A stretch of DNA of 64,000 bases. Source: Bacillota bacterium. Lineage in GTDB: Bacteria; Bacillota; Clostridia; DSM-8532. The notes beneath the pieces were generated by a model. That model was not told the DNA's origin. It ran no database searches and was given only the letters and a program-made list of their open reading frames with translations. Below are positions 25,237-33,498 of this stretch, piece by piece; positions within the stretch are counted from its first letter, which is position 1; every line of letters begins with the position of its first letter. The stretch covers positions 62,001-126,000 of the forward strand of contig JAEZJF010000021.1 in assembly GCA_023415825.1 (NCBI GenBank). Direction: 5' to 3'. The position numbers were made by a program, and so were the translations under genes.

Positions 25237-26970
25237 TCATTCAAACTGGGCGTAATAGAGCTGGCTGTAGAATCCCCTATCATTCATCAGTGACTCATGA
25301 GTACCCTGCTCCACTACATTTCCGTCCTTGACCACAAGAATGTGATCCGCATTTTTAATAGTTGACAGCCTGTGAGCAATAACAAAGCAGGTTTTATCCT
25401 TCATGAGATTCCGCATGGCTTGCTGAATCTGTATTTCTGTCCGGGTATCCACATTGGACGTTGCTTCATCCAGTATTAGCATTTTGGCATCGATGAGCAT
25501 GGCCCGCGCAATGGTTAAAAGCTGTTTCTGGCCCTTTGAGATATTGGCTCCGTCCTCATGGAGAATGCTGTTATAGCCATCTGGCAGCCGCTTGATATAG
25601 GAATGTATTTTTGCCGCTTTAGCTGCTGCAATAACCTCCTCCAGGGTGGCATCCTTTCTCCCATAAGCGATGTTATCAAAAAAGGTGCCATGAAAGAGCC
25701 AGGTATCCTGCAAGACCATGGTATAAGCTTTTCTGAGGCTTCTACGTGTCACATTCCGGATATTCTGATCGTCAACGCTGATTTCTCCTTGATCTGCATC
25801 ATAAAAACGCATTAACAAATTGATAAGTGTTGTTTTCCCTGCACCGGTCGGTCCCACAATAGCTGTGAGTGACCCTGGCTTGGCATGCATATTGAGATTA
25901 TGTATGATTTCCTTATCCTTGGTATACCCAAAGCTCACATGCTCCATTTTGACATCGCCCGCTTTTACATCAAGAGGCCCGGCATCAGGGGCATCGGATT
26001 TTTCCTCTAGCTCATCCAGAAGTTGAAAAACACGATCTGCAGCAGCCAGCGCCGATTGAAGATCGCTGATGATATTGGCGGCTTCATTGATAGGCCCTGA
26101 AAATTTTCTTGAATATAACACGAAGGATGATATATTACCCAGGCTCATGTTCCCTTTGATAAAGAGAATTGCGCCCAACGCGCTGATCAGCGAAAGCGAG
26201 ACATTATTAATTAAATTGATGGACGGTCCGTTGATCCCTCCCATAAATTCCGATTTGTAATAGGCATCAACAGCCTCCTGATTTTTTTCATCAAATTTAT
26301 CCATGGTGAATTGCTCTCTGTTATAGGCTTTCAATGTCTTTTGCCCAGTAATCATTTCCTCCACAAAGCCATTGAGTTGGCCGAGCTTTGCAGACCTTTG
26401 CTTAAAGAGTGGCCTGGTCCTCTTAGTAATCCATTTGGTCAGAAAGATGGAAACCGGGACTGTCACAACAAAAATCAGAAACAATACCGGCGAAATGGTA
26501 ACCATCATGAAAAATGAACCGATGACAGTAATCAGGCTTGCCGAGACCTGTACAAGATCATTGGACAGGGATGTGTTTACCGTATCAATGTCATAGGACA
26601 TCTTGCTGATAATATCCCCCGTCTGATGGGTATCATAATACCATATTGGCAGTTTCATGAGCTTACTGAATACGTCCTCACGCATCTTATAGACCACCTT
26701 ACGGCCTATGTCGATCATTAGGATGGAAAGAACATAAGACATGACGAAGGAGGCTATATAGAACAATATCATAATCCCTGCATAATAAAAAACCTGATCA
26801 AAATTGACTTTTCCCGTACCTAGCTTCATGCTGTCTATAGCGAAGCCGGATAATTTAGGCCCGACAAGCGCGAACATATTGCTTCCTATAGCAAGGGCCA
26901 TCGCCAGCAACAATAGAAATTTAAATTGATACAAATAGGCACCTAAACGAGCCAGCGTCTTCTTCTTCAT
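25237..26970 (-). CDS. ABC exporter half-transporter B (canonical ATPase site Walker B, degenerate signature)
   Basis: A 577-residue multidrug/lipid-type exporter: six membrane helices (about residues 15-310) and a nucleotide-binding domain. Walker A GPTGAGKTT, Q-loop VLQDTW, signature NISKGQKQ in place of LSGGQ, Walker B MLILDEATSNVD with the catalytic Glu, H-loop IAHRLST. It overlaps the upstream half-transporter by ATGA, so the two make a heterodimer. The partner has the mirror defects, so one ATP site is canonical and one degenerate, as known for TM287/288 and BmrCD. Substrate unknown. Confidence 0.93.
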   Translation of the reverse strand: MKKKTLARLGAYLYQFKFLLLLAMALAIGSNMFALVGPKLSGFAIDSMKLGTGKVNFDQVFYYAGIMILFYIASFVMSYVLSILMIDIGRKVVYKMREDVFSKLMKLPIWYYDTHQTGDIISKMSYDIDTVNTSLSNDLVQVSASLITVIGSFFMMVTISPVLFLIFVVTVPVSIFLTKWITKRTRPLFKQRSAKLGQLNGFVEEMITGQKTLKAYNREQFTMDKFDEKNQEAVDAYYKSEFMGGINGPSINLINNVSLSLISALGAILFIKGNMSLGNISSFVLYSRKFSGPINEAANIISDLQSALAAADRVFQLLDELEEKSDAPDAGPLDVKAGDVKMEHVSFGYTKDKEIIHNLNMHAKPGSLTAIVGPTGAGKTTLINLLMRFYDADQGEISVDDQNIRNVTRRSLRKAYTMVLQDTWLFHGTFFDNIAYGRKDATLEEVIAAAKAAKIHSYIKRLPDGYNSILHEDGANISKGQKQLLTIARAMLIDAKMLILDEATSNVDTRTEIQIQQAMRNLMKDKTCFVIAHRLSTIKNADHILVVKDGNVVEQGTHESLMNDRGFYSQLYYAQFE

Positions 26971-28775
26971 GCAGACTCACCACCCATCTGCTGACTACTG
27001 ATTTCCCGATAGACCTCGCAGCTTTTCATCAATTCTTCATGGCTACCATAGCCTATTTGTTTGCCATCCTCAAGAACCAGGATATGATCAAGAGACATCA
27101 CTGAGCTTACTCTTTGGGCTATGACAATCTTGGTTGTATGATCAAAATAGTTGTGCAAGGCTTTTCTGAGGAGTGAATCGGTTTTATAATCCAGTGCGCT
27201 TGATGAATCGTCCAGAATCAAAATCTCCGGCTTTCCGGCCAGAGCACGGGATATCAGAATGCGTTGTCTTTGTCCGCCACTCAAATTGGCCCCCTTGATG
27301 GATAAGTCTTCCCCGTACGCCTTGACTCTATCTTCTATGAATTCTTTTGCCCGGGCATATGTGGCAGCTTCGTTGATATCCTCTTCCGTCAGATCCCGTC
27401 CAAGGCGAATATTCTCATAAATAGTGTCCTCAAACAAAATATCATTTTGAAAGGCAACGCCAAACATTCGGCTCAACTCACCTTTATCTATGGTTTTGAT
27501 GTTATTCCCTTCTATTTTGATTTCTCCTTCTCCGACATCGTAAAAGCGCATTAATAGATTAATGATCGTCGTTTTACCTGACCCGGTTGAGCCGATAATT
27601 CCCAGGGACTCTCCTCTTTTTATGTGAAAATCAATATCTTTGATATTATTTTCGTCCTCGCCCTCATATCCCTTTTTACTGTATCTGAATGATACATGGT
27701 TAAAGTCGATGTGAAACTCCGCAGTACTTTCTTCATTGAGCCTTGACCCAGCTTCCTCCTCATGGCTTTCAACAACAAGGTCTTCTTCAGTCTTCAGTAT
27801 CTCCTGGATACGGTTTGCCGACGCTATCGCTCTGGAATAGACAGTAAATATCTTGTTCATTGAGAGCATGGCATTGAGTATAATCATAAAATAAGTTAAA
27901 AAAGCGATGATTTTACCAACCTCGGTCAGCCCGGAATTAACGCGGTAGGCTCCAACAATAATAATAAATACCAAGCCTATATTCAATAAAAGGCTTATGG
28001 TCGGATTGGCTACAGCCATTGTTTTACCGGCTTTTTTCTCTGTTTGGATAACGTCCTTATTGATGGCTTTAAATTGTTCCTTTTCATATTCTTCCTTTGA
28101 TAATGACTTAATGACACGAATACCGCCTATGATTTCCCTAACCTTTCGGACCATCACATCGGCTTTTATCTGTAATTGCGAATAGAGGGGAACACCCTTC
28201 TTCGATACAAAGTAGAAAACCGCAGCAATAAAGGGCATTGTTAAAATTAAAACCATCGTTAGCGCCCTGTCCAGGGACAAGGTCATCAGGATTCCTCCGA
28301 ATAATAATATAGGAGCCCTTATGCCAATCCTTTGCATCATGCCCAGCATATGATGAACATTGTAAGTATCGGTAGTCATTCTGGATATTAGAGTTGGAAC
28401 CGAATAAGTATCTACTTGTGAACTTGAAAGGTAGCATATTTTCTTAAATAAATCGTGACGTATGGTTTTTGTTATGTCACGTGCGACGCGGGCCGCCATT
28501 ATATTGGCAATTACGTTTCCGCCAAATGCGGCGAGCGAGAAAAGTAACATCAGCGCAGCCTGAATCAGCACCTGCATAACATCGTTCATGGGGATAATAT
28601 CATCTATGATATGAGCCAATACCCACGGTATCAGCAAGTCCATTATCGTTCCAATAAATTTGATCAAAACACCGGCAGACATGCGCAACATATAAGGTTT
28701 CAGATATTTTAATATCATTCTCATGAGAACTGGATGCCTCTTTGCTTTTTTATATTGTTGGTAGGCCAAATGCAC
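26967..28775 (-). CDS. ABC exporter half-transporter A (degenerate Walker B)
   Basis: A 602-residue half-exporter with six membrane helices (about 30-330). The ATPase domain has Walker A GSTGSGKTT, signature LSGGQRQR (canonical), Walker B ILILDDSSSALD with Asp in place of the catalytic Glu, and IAQRVSS where His of the H-loop is Gln. It is therefore the non-catalytic partner of the next gene. The frame opens at a GTG (28775) only about 6 bases after the predicted transcription start; an ATG at 28724 with GAGG upstream may be the real start. The promoter is overlapped by a 23-bp palindrome. Confidence 0.93.
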   Translation of the reverse strand: MHLAYQQYKKAKRHPVLMRMILKYLKPYMLRMSAGVLIKFIGTIMDLLIPWVLAHIIDDIIPMNDVMQVLIQAALMLLFSLAAFGGNVIANIMAARVARDITKTIRHDLFKKICYLSSSQVDTYSVPTLISRMTTDTYNVHHMLGMMQRIGIRAPILLFGGILMTLSLDRALTMVLILTMPFIAAVFYFVSKKGVPLYSQLQIKADVMVRKVREIIGGIRVIKSLSKEEYEKEQFKAINKDVIQTEKKAGKTMAVANPTISLLLNIGLVFIIIVGAYRVNSGLTEVGKIIAFLTYFMIILNAMLSMNKIFTVYSRAIASANRIQEILKTEEDLVVESHEEEAGSRLNEESTAEFHIDFNHVSFRYSKKGYEGEDENNIKDIDFHIKRGESLGIIGSTGSGKTTIINLLMRFYDVGEGEIKIEGNNIKTIDKGELSRMFGVAFQNDILFEDTIYENIRLGRDLTEEDINEAATYARAKEFIEDRVKAYGEDLSIKGANLSGGQRQRILISRALAGKPEILILDDSSSALDYKTDSLLRKALHNYFDHTTKIVIAQRVSSVMSLDHILVLEDGKQIGYGSHEELMKSCEVYREISSQQMGGESA

Positions 28776-28787
28776 TTGTATAGGAAA

Positions 28788-28817
28788 ATTATACTATATA
28801 ATGACTAGAACTTGCAA
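28788..28817 (-). promoter_or_regulatory. Promoter of heterodimeric ABC exporter operon
   Basis: Minus strand: TTGCAA (28812-28817), 18-bp spacer and TATAAT (28788-28793). Confidence 0.65.
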
Positions 28818-28826
28818 AGTTCTAGT
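28804..28826. promoter_or_regulatory. Perfect palindromic operator over the exporter -35 box
   Basis: ACTAGAACTT, three bases and AAGTTCTAGT: perfect 10-bp arms. It covers the -35 hexamer of the exporter promoter, the classical position for a dimeric repressor such as MarR or TetR types. No such regulator gene lies beside the operon, so the regulator would be encoded elsewhere. Confidence 0.7.
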
Positions 28827-28902
28827 ATGTAGATAGGATACATTTTTTGTGGAATTCATTATCATGCTAGAGATCGCAAACCGTGGTAAAGTAGAAACGA
28901 GC

Positions 28903-28928
28903 AAAAAAAAGAAGGCCTAACCTTCTTT
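28903..28928 (-). terminator. Terminator of ymaF-like gene
   Basis: Minus strand: AAAGAAGG, five-base loop, CCTTCTTT followed by more T (eight T in all including the stem end). It lies about 20 bp after the YmaF stop. Confidence 0.85.
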
Positions 28929-28949
28929 GCTATCAGTAAAACCCACTTT

Positions 28950-29240
28950 TCATTCTCTATAAACAGTGGTATATCCGTAAAGGTTATGAACATGCCCATC
29001 ATTATATGATGTCTGGGCTTGGTAATAGTGTGTATGTCCGCCATCAGCCTCCATTTCGGGACCGGTATAGAGTGAATACATGTGAATATGACCATCTACG
29101 AAAGAAGTTTCTCCCATCATCGTATGCACATGACCAGGCACATCGGGATTTACGCTGGTTATGCCTGAATATCGATGCTGATGCCCATCGTTTAAAGTAG
29201 TTACACCACTATAGTTATGACTATGCAACCTATTTGTCAT
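28950..29240 (-). CDS. YmaF-family histidine-repeat protein
   Basis: A 96-residue protein of the YmaF family (Pfam YmaF). It is made of about six short repeats containing GHxH: DGHQHRYSG, GHVHTMMGETS, DGHIHMYS, GGHTHYYQAQTS, DGHVHNLYG, with an initial HSHNYSG. The histidine pairs suggest metal binding. No signal peptide. GAGGTG precedes the ATG at 29240; the frame could be read from a GTG at 29249. It has its own terminator. Family function unknown. It is divergent from a mini-AraC regulator 149 bp away. Confidence 0.88.
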   Translation of the reverse strand: MTNRLHSHNYSGVTTLNDGHQHRYSGITSVNPDVPGHVHTMMGETSFVDGHIHMYSLYTGPEMEADGGHTHYYQAQTSYNDGHVHNLYGYTTVYRE

Positions 29241-29389
29241 TCTACTCACCTCAATATCAGTTTATGTATCCCACGTCTCAAGTGCAACCGGAGTTGTCCG
29301 AAATAACTAGAAGATTATTGCCATGTTTGCAACTTATGTCAGGTAATCATGCACATGGACTGATATACTAAAGGAGAGGAGTGAAGTAA

Positions 29390-29734
29390 ATGTCCGTTCA
29401 AACGATCGAAAAGATGGTGAAATGGGTAGAGAATAACATAACTGAGAACCCAAATCTGAAAGACATGTCATCGTACGTTGGTTACTCGTCGTATTACTGC
29501 TCTGCGAAGTTTCGGGAACACACGGGAATGACATATAAGCAATTTCTCGCCCAATGCAGGTTGAGAGCTGCTGTAAACGATCTTCTCAACACCGATGACA
29601 AAATCACAGATATTGCTTATCGCTACGGGTACTCGTCATCAGAATCATTAACGAGGGCATTTGTTACAATATTTAAATGCTCCCCTCGCCAATACCGAAA
29701 AGGTTCCCTCAAGGTTTGTGAATATAAGGAGTAA
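29390..29734 (+). CDS. Single-domain AraC-type regulator (SoxS/MarA-like)
   Basis: 114 residues, essentially only the double helix-turn-helix of AraC proteins: DMSSYVGYSSYYCSAKFREH (first HTH) and ITDIAYRYGYSSSESLTRAF (second HTH), then SPRQYRK. There is no sensing domain, as in SoxS and MarA. GGAGAGGAG precedes the ATG. The stop overlaps the ribosome site of the methionine aminopeptidase gene 3 bp later, so both are cotranscribed. Such proteins act directly by abundance; its targets are unknown but may include the divergent YmaF gene. Confidence 0.9.
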   Translation: MSVQTIEKMVKWVENNITENPNLKDMSSYVGYSSYYCSAKFREHTGMTYKQFLAQCRLRAAVNDLLNTDDKITDIAYRYGYSSSESLTRAFVTIFKCSPRQYRKGSLKVCEYKE

Positions 29735-29737
29735 ATT

Positions 29738-30610
29738 ATGTCCTACGAACTTGGAAGAAACGACACTTGCTGGTGCGGTAGCGGACGTAAACACAAGAAA
29801 TGCCATGCCCTCATTGAAGATCAGATGGCAATCTACCATTCAAAAGGATACAAGGTACCCCACCGCAAACTGCTGAAAACCCAACAACAAATTCAAGGTA
29901 TAAGGGTTAGCAGTAAACTGAACATAGCCTTGCTGGATTTCATTGGGGATTATATTGTCGAAGGAATAACCACTGAAGAACTTGACCGGCTCATTTATGA
30001 AAAAACAATTGAGCTTGGAGGGACTCCGGCAACTCTTCATTTCAATGGATACACCAAAAGCGTTTGCATCTCAATTAATAACGTTGTTTGTCATGGTATC
30101 CCATCCGACCATGCAGTTCTACAAAACGGAGATATTGCGAACATTGATGTGTCAACGATTTACAATGGCTTTTTTTCGGATTCCTCCCGCATGTTTTGTG
30201 TCGGTGATGTATCCAGCGAAAAGCAAAAGCTTGTTGATGTTGCGAAAGAATGTATGGAGCTGGGCATTGAACAGGTAAAGCCTTGGGGATTTCTCGGAGA
30301 TGTGGGGCAAGCCGTTAATGACCATGCCAAAAAAAATGGATATTCCGTTGTTCGGGAAATCGGTGGCCACGGCATCGGTCTGCAATTCCATGAAGATCCC
30401 TGGGTCAGTTATGTGTCCAAACAAGGAACAGGGATGCTTTTGGTTCCAGGCCTTGTTTTTACTGTAGAGCCTATGATAAATATGGGAAAAGCCCAAATAT
30501 TAAATGGAAATGATAACTGGACAGTTTATACTGCCGATGGAAAGCCCTCCGCGCAATGGGAAAAAACCGTTCTTGTAACAGAAACGGGTTATGAAGTACT
30601 AGCATATTGA
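29738..30610 (+). CDS. map: Type I methionine aminopeptidase with N-terminal SEC-C zinc motif
   Basis: A 290-residue metalloprotease that removes initiator methionine. Residues 1-25 carry a SEC-C motif (RNDTCWCGSGRKHKKCH), a zinc knuckle also found on SecA; this class occurs in several clostridia and binds ribosomes or other partners. The peptidase domain shows the five metal ligands: two Asp (NIDVSTIYNGFFSDSS), His in GGHGIG, Glu in FTVEPMI and Glu in WEKTVLVTE, plus the catalytic His in VVCHGIP. It follows a small AraC gene by 3 bp and is unlikely to be the essential map beside ribosomal genes, so it is probably a second copy. Confidence 0.93.
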   Translation: MSYELGRNDTCWCGSGRKHKKCHALIEDQMAIYHSKGYKVPHRKLLKTQQQIQGIRVSSKLNIALLDFIGDYIVEGITTEELDRLIYEKTIELGGTPATLHFNGYTKSVCISINNVVCHGIPSDHAVLQNGDIANIDVSTIYNGFFSDSSRMFCVGDVSSEKQKLVDVAKECMELGIEQVKPWGFLGDVGQAVNDHAKKNGYSVVREIGGHGIGLQFHEDPWVSYVSKQGTGMLLVPGLVFTVEPMINMGKAQILNGNDNWTVYTADGKPSAQWEKTVLVTETGYEVLAY

Positions 30611-30616
30611 CATTGC

Positions 30617-31357
30617 TCAAATGTCTTTCAATGTACGTTTTAAGAACTCCCGGGTGCGCTCTTGTTTTGGATTATTAAAGATCTGCTCCGGACTTCCTTC
30701 TTCTAAAATGATACCCTGATCCATGAAAACCACACGATCCGCTACATCTTTTGCAAAACCCATTTCATGGGTTACAATCAGCATGGTAAGGCCGCTTTCG
30801 GCTAATTCCTTCATGACCTTGAGGACTTCACCTACCATCTCTGGATCAAGGGCCGATGTGGGCTCATCAAAAAGCATGACGTCCGGCTCCATGGATAACG
30901 CTCTTGCAATGGCAACACGTTGCTTTTGTCCACCGGATAGCTGATTGGGCTTTGCATTGATATATTGATCCATTCCAACAACATTCAAGTATTTCATGGC
31001 TACTTTCCGAGCCTCTTCTTTTGTACGCTTCAATACCTTTATCTGTCCTACAAGACAGTTATTCAGTGCATTATGATTACTGAATAAATTAAACTGTTGG
31101 AAGACCATCCCCAGCTTGGCGCGGTAGGTATAAATATCATGTTTGTCATCCAGGATATTTTCACCTTTATAGATAATCTGTCCGCCACTTGGCCTCTCTA
31201 AAAGGTTAACACATCTAAGAAGGGTTGATTTGCCGGATCCGGATGAGCCAATAATACAAACAACCTCTCCCTTATTCACCGAAAAGTCGATATCCTTTAA
31301 AACTTCATTATCCCCAAAGGATTTGCTTAAATGTTTTATTTCTATTATCTTTTCCAT
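30617..31357 (-). CDS. Polar amino-acid ABC transporter ATP-binding protein
   Basis: A 246-residue ATPase of the HisP/GlnQ/ArtP type that drives amino-acid import. Walker A GSSGSGKST, Q-loop VFQQFNLF, signature LSGGQKQRVAIARAL, Walker B VMLFDEPTSALD and H-loop VTHEM. AAGGAAGGA precedes the ATG. It follows the permease gene by 36 bp in the order binding protein, permease, ATPase. The operon lies behind a lysine riboswitch, so the substrate is probably lysine or another basic amino acid. It ends 6 bp from the convergent map stop. Confidence 0.95.
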   Translation of the reverse strand: MEKIIEIKHLSKSFGDNEVLKDIDFSVNKGEVVCIIGSSGSGKSTLLRCVNLLERPSGGQIIYKGENILDDKHDIYTYRAKLGMVFQQFNLFSNHNALNNCLVGQIKVLKRTKEEARKVAMKYLNVVGMDQYINAKPNQLSGGQKQRVAIARALSMEPDVMLFDEPTSALDPEMVGEVLKVMKELAESGLTMLIVTHEMGFAKDVADRVVFMDQGIILEEGSPEQIFNNPKQERTREFLKRTLKDI

Positions 31358-31393
31358 ACTGTCCTTCCTTGTCTATGATAAATTGGCGGCAGC

Positions 31394-32152
31394 CTATTGC
31401 TTTCTTAAAAGCTTCTGTTCCGGCGTCTCTACCTGCATCTGATTAGCATACAAAATAAAGTTTTCGGGCCCATCCATCTTTTTCTCAATAAACCGCAAAA
31501 TCCTCGTTACTGTAAAAGTCATGACAAAATAAAGAACACTCGCCACAAAAAAGGCCTCAAAGTATCTGAAGTTGTTGCCTGCGATTGAATTGGTCTGAAA
31601 ATAAAGCTCCGAAACGGAAATAACATTGAGCACCGAAGTGTCTTTGATATTAATGACAAATTCGTTACCTGTTGCCGGTAGAATATTTCGGATCACCTGG
31701 GGCATAACCACATTATACATGGTCTTAATATGATTCATGCCGATTGCATGGGCGGCTTCAAACTGTCCTTTATCAATGGAAACAATGCCGCCGCGAACAA
31801 TCTCAGACATATAGGCCCCTGTATTAATTGATACAATAAATATTGCGGCCGTCAAGCGATCCATATGGAAACCGACCATGGCTGTTCCGTAATAGATAAC
31901 CATGGCCTGCACAATCATGGGTGTTCCTCGAAACACCTCTATGTAGATGGAGAGGATGGCATTGGTAAACTTAAGAAAGCCTCTTTTTATCCCTCGATTG
32001 GGCATCGGAATGGTGCGGATAACCCCGACCAATAAGCCAATGATAGACCCTAAAATGGTGCCTATGATAGAGATCAAAAGTGTCACGCCCGCACCACGTA
32101 AGAACATTGGCCAGTAATTTGAAACTATATTTGAAATCCAGTGTAAACTCAT
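31394..32152 (-). CDS. Polar amino-acid ABC transporter permease (lysine-type)
   Basis: A 252-residue His/Glu/Gln/Arg-type permease. The start MSLHWISNIVSNYWPMFLRG with helix 1, then GTILGSIIGLLVGVIRTIP, IYIEVFRGTPMIVQAMVIYY (the EVFRGTP signature) and the EAA-type loop region EAAHAIGMNHIKTMYNVVMPQ. GGAGG lies six bases before the ATG at 32152; a longer in-frame start at 32185 lacks a ribosome site. Middle gene of the riboswitch-controlled transporter. Confidence 0.94.
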   Translation of the reverse strand: MSLHWISNIVSNYWPMFLRGAGVTLLISIIGTILGSIIGLLVGVIRTIPMPNRGIKRGFLKFTNAILSIYIEVFRGTPMIVQAMVIYYGTAMVGFHMDRLTAAIFIVSINTGAYMSEIVRGGIVSIDKGQFEAAHAIGMNHIKTMYNVVMPQVIRNILPATGNEFVINIKDTSVLNVISVSELYFQTNSIAGNNFRYFEAFFVASVLYFVMTFTVTRILRFIEKKMDGPENFILYANQMQVETPEQKLLRKQ

Positions 32153-32221
32153 ACAGATCCTCCGATTGATAGAGGTGCGCTCCATACTGAACGCACCTCA
32201 TACTCGACCCGCTAAAAAAAA

Positions 32222-33037
32222 TTATTGAGCTGCCGGTTGGTTTTTAACGGCTTCACCCATAATACGGATTCGCTCTTCTGAAGAGAGGCCTGCCAATATT
32301 TTATTTATTTTTTCAGCCAATTTACTGCCTTTTTTGATTCCTACAGCAATATCCGTATCTTCTTCAGATGCTACAAACCCATCTTTGAATTCCACCATTT
32401 TAAAGTTTTCATTGGCCGCTTCGGCACTTTCACCCTCGGGCTGCTCCGAGACATAGCCATCGATAATCCCCGATTCAAGAGCGACTCTCATAGCTGGGAA
32501 GTTAGCCATTGCCGGTTCCATGACAACACCCTCAATCTGATCTATAACAGAATAGTGGAAGGTGTTTAATTGGCCTGTTATTTTTGCGCCCTTAAAGTCC
32601 TGTATTGAAGTCGCATTTTCGTATTTGCCGCCTTTTTTAACAACCATGACTAAGTTGGATTTATAATAATTATCCGAAAAGTCGATGGTCAATTTGCGGT
32701 CTGCTGTTGGTGACATGCCGGCAATAATGGCGTCAATCTTCCCTGACTCAACGGCAAGGCTAAGGCCGTTCCATTCAGTCTTGACAATAACCAGCTTCTG
32801 ACCTAAACCCTCTGCAATTTTTTTTGCAATTTCTACGTCATACCCACCAGCAAACTCTTTACTACCTTCAATCGGCACAGCTCCGTTGGAATCGTCGATC
32901 TGAGTCCAATTAAATGGTGCGTACCCACATTCCATGCCCACTTTGAATATGCCGTCGTCCTCTTTTGACCCACAGCCAGTTAGCAGCATAACCAATACAA
33001 GAGCTGCTGCAAATAAAAATGACATTCTTTTTCTCAT
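32222..33037 (-). CDS. Amino-acid ABC transporter substrate-binding lipoprotein (probable lysine)
   Basis: A 271-residue type II periplasmic-binding protein tethered to the membrane. Signal peptide with lipobox LLTGC (Cys near residue 22). Features: GYDVEIAKKIAEGLGQKLVI, DAIIAGMSPTADRKLTIDFS, and a C-terminal Gln/Ala-rich end. The EEDTDIAVGIKKGSKLAEKIN segment is typical of this family. First gene of the SBP-permease-ATPase operon. The upstream lysine riboswitch and terminator argue that the ligand is lysine; the protein itself does not prove it. Confidence 0.93.
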   Translation of the reverse strand: MRKRMSFLFAAALVLVMLLTGCGSKEDDGIFKVGMECGYAPFNWTQIDDSNGAVPIEGSKEFAGGYDVEIAKKIAEGLGQKLVIVKTEWNGLSLAVESGKIDAIIAGMSPTADRKLTIDFSDNYYKSNLVMVVKKGGKYENATSIQDFKGAKITGQLNTFHYSVIDQIEGVVMEPAMANFPAMRVALESGIIDGYVSEQPEGESAEAANENFKMVEFKDGFVASEEDTDIAVGIKKGSKLAEKINKILAGLSSEERIRIMGEAVKNQPAAQ

Positions 33038-33116
33038 GATCCTTCTCTCCTCTTAATTCTTTTTAAATATGGCACTGTTTAAAGGAAGCTAAGTATAGGT
33101 TGAATAAAATAAGTGA

Positions 33117-33146
33117 ATAAAAAAAGGCCTGAGATGAACTCAGGCC
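33117..33146 (-). terminator. Riboswitch-controlled terminator upstream of the lysine-type transporter
   Basis: Minus strand: GGCCTGAG, five-base loop, CTCAGGCC followed by seven T. It sits between the lysine aptamer and the binding-protein gene, where a lysine riboswitch expression platform is expected. Confidence 0.88.
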
Positions 33147-33185
33147 ATTAATACAAATTTGCCTATAATTCCTCCTCTTCCCCAA

Positions 33186-33363
33186 ATGAGATAGCACAAC
33201 TCAATAAACCGGGTCGTTTACTGAGACAGCTCTACAGCTCTTAACTGCAGATCCAGCCAATAATACCGAGCATATTATAAGCTTCGGCGACATTTCCTTC
33301 TCCCTAGCCTCATTGCGGCTCAAGCTCCACTAAGGACTGTTAAATATCGCGCCTCTACCTCAC
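33186..33363 (-). ncRNA. Lysine riboswitch upstream of amino-acid ABC transporter
   Basis: On the minus strand the first helix pairs GTGAGGTAG (5') with CTATCTCAT (3') over nine positions, including two G-U pairs. Landmarks in order: GGTAGAGGCGCGA, a GGGAGAAGG segment, GTCGCCGAAGC, TTGGCTGGATCTGC and the closing CTATCTC. This is a canonical lysine riboswitch, followed by a terminator at 33117-33146. It implies lysine-repressed import and so predicts lysine as the transported substrate. Confidence 0.9.
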
Positions 33364-33391
33364 CTAAAAAAGTGAGGTCCTATATACATAC

Positions 33392-33421
33392 AGTCTACAA
33401 CAGCGTAACTCCCTGTGTCAA
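33392..33421 (-). promoter_or_regulatory. Promoter of the lysine transporter operon
   Basis: Minus strand: TTGACA (33416-33421), 18-bp spacer, TAGACT (33392-33397). It is about 25 bases upstream of the aptamer. A second hairpin, ACCTCAC/GTGAGGT (33357-33378 on the plus strand), uses the same bases as the 5' strand of the aptamer's first helix. Confidence 0.6.
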
Positions 33422-33498
33422 CTTCGCTTTTAAATTTTGCATTTTATGTTTTGGGAGGTTTTAAAAGGCCGGTATTTTAAGAAAGATGGGATTAGAGC

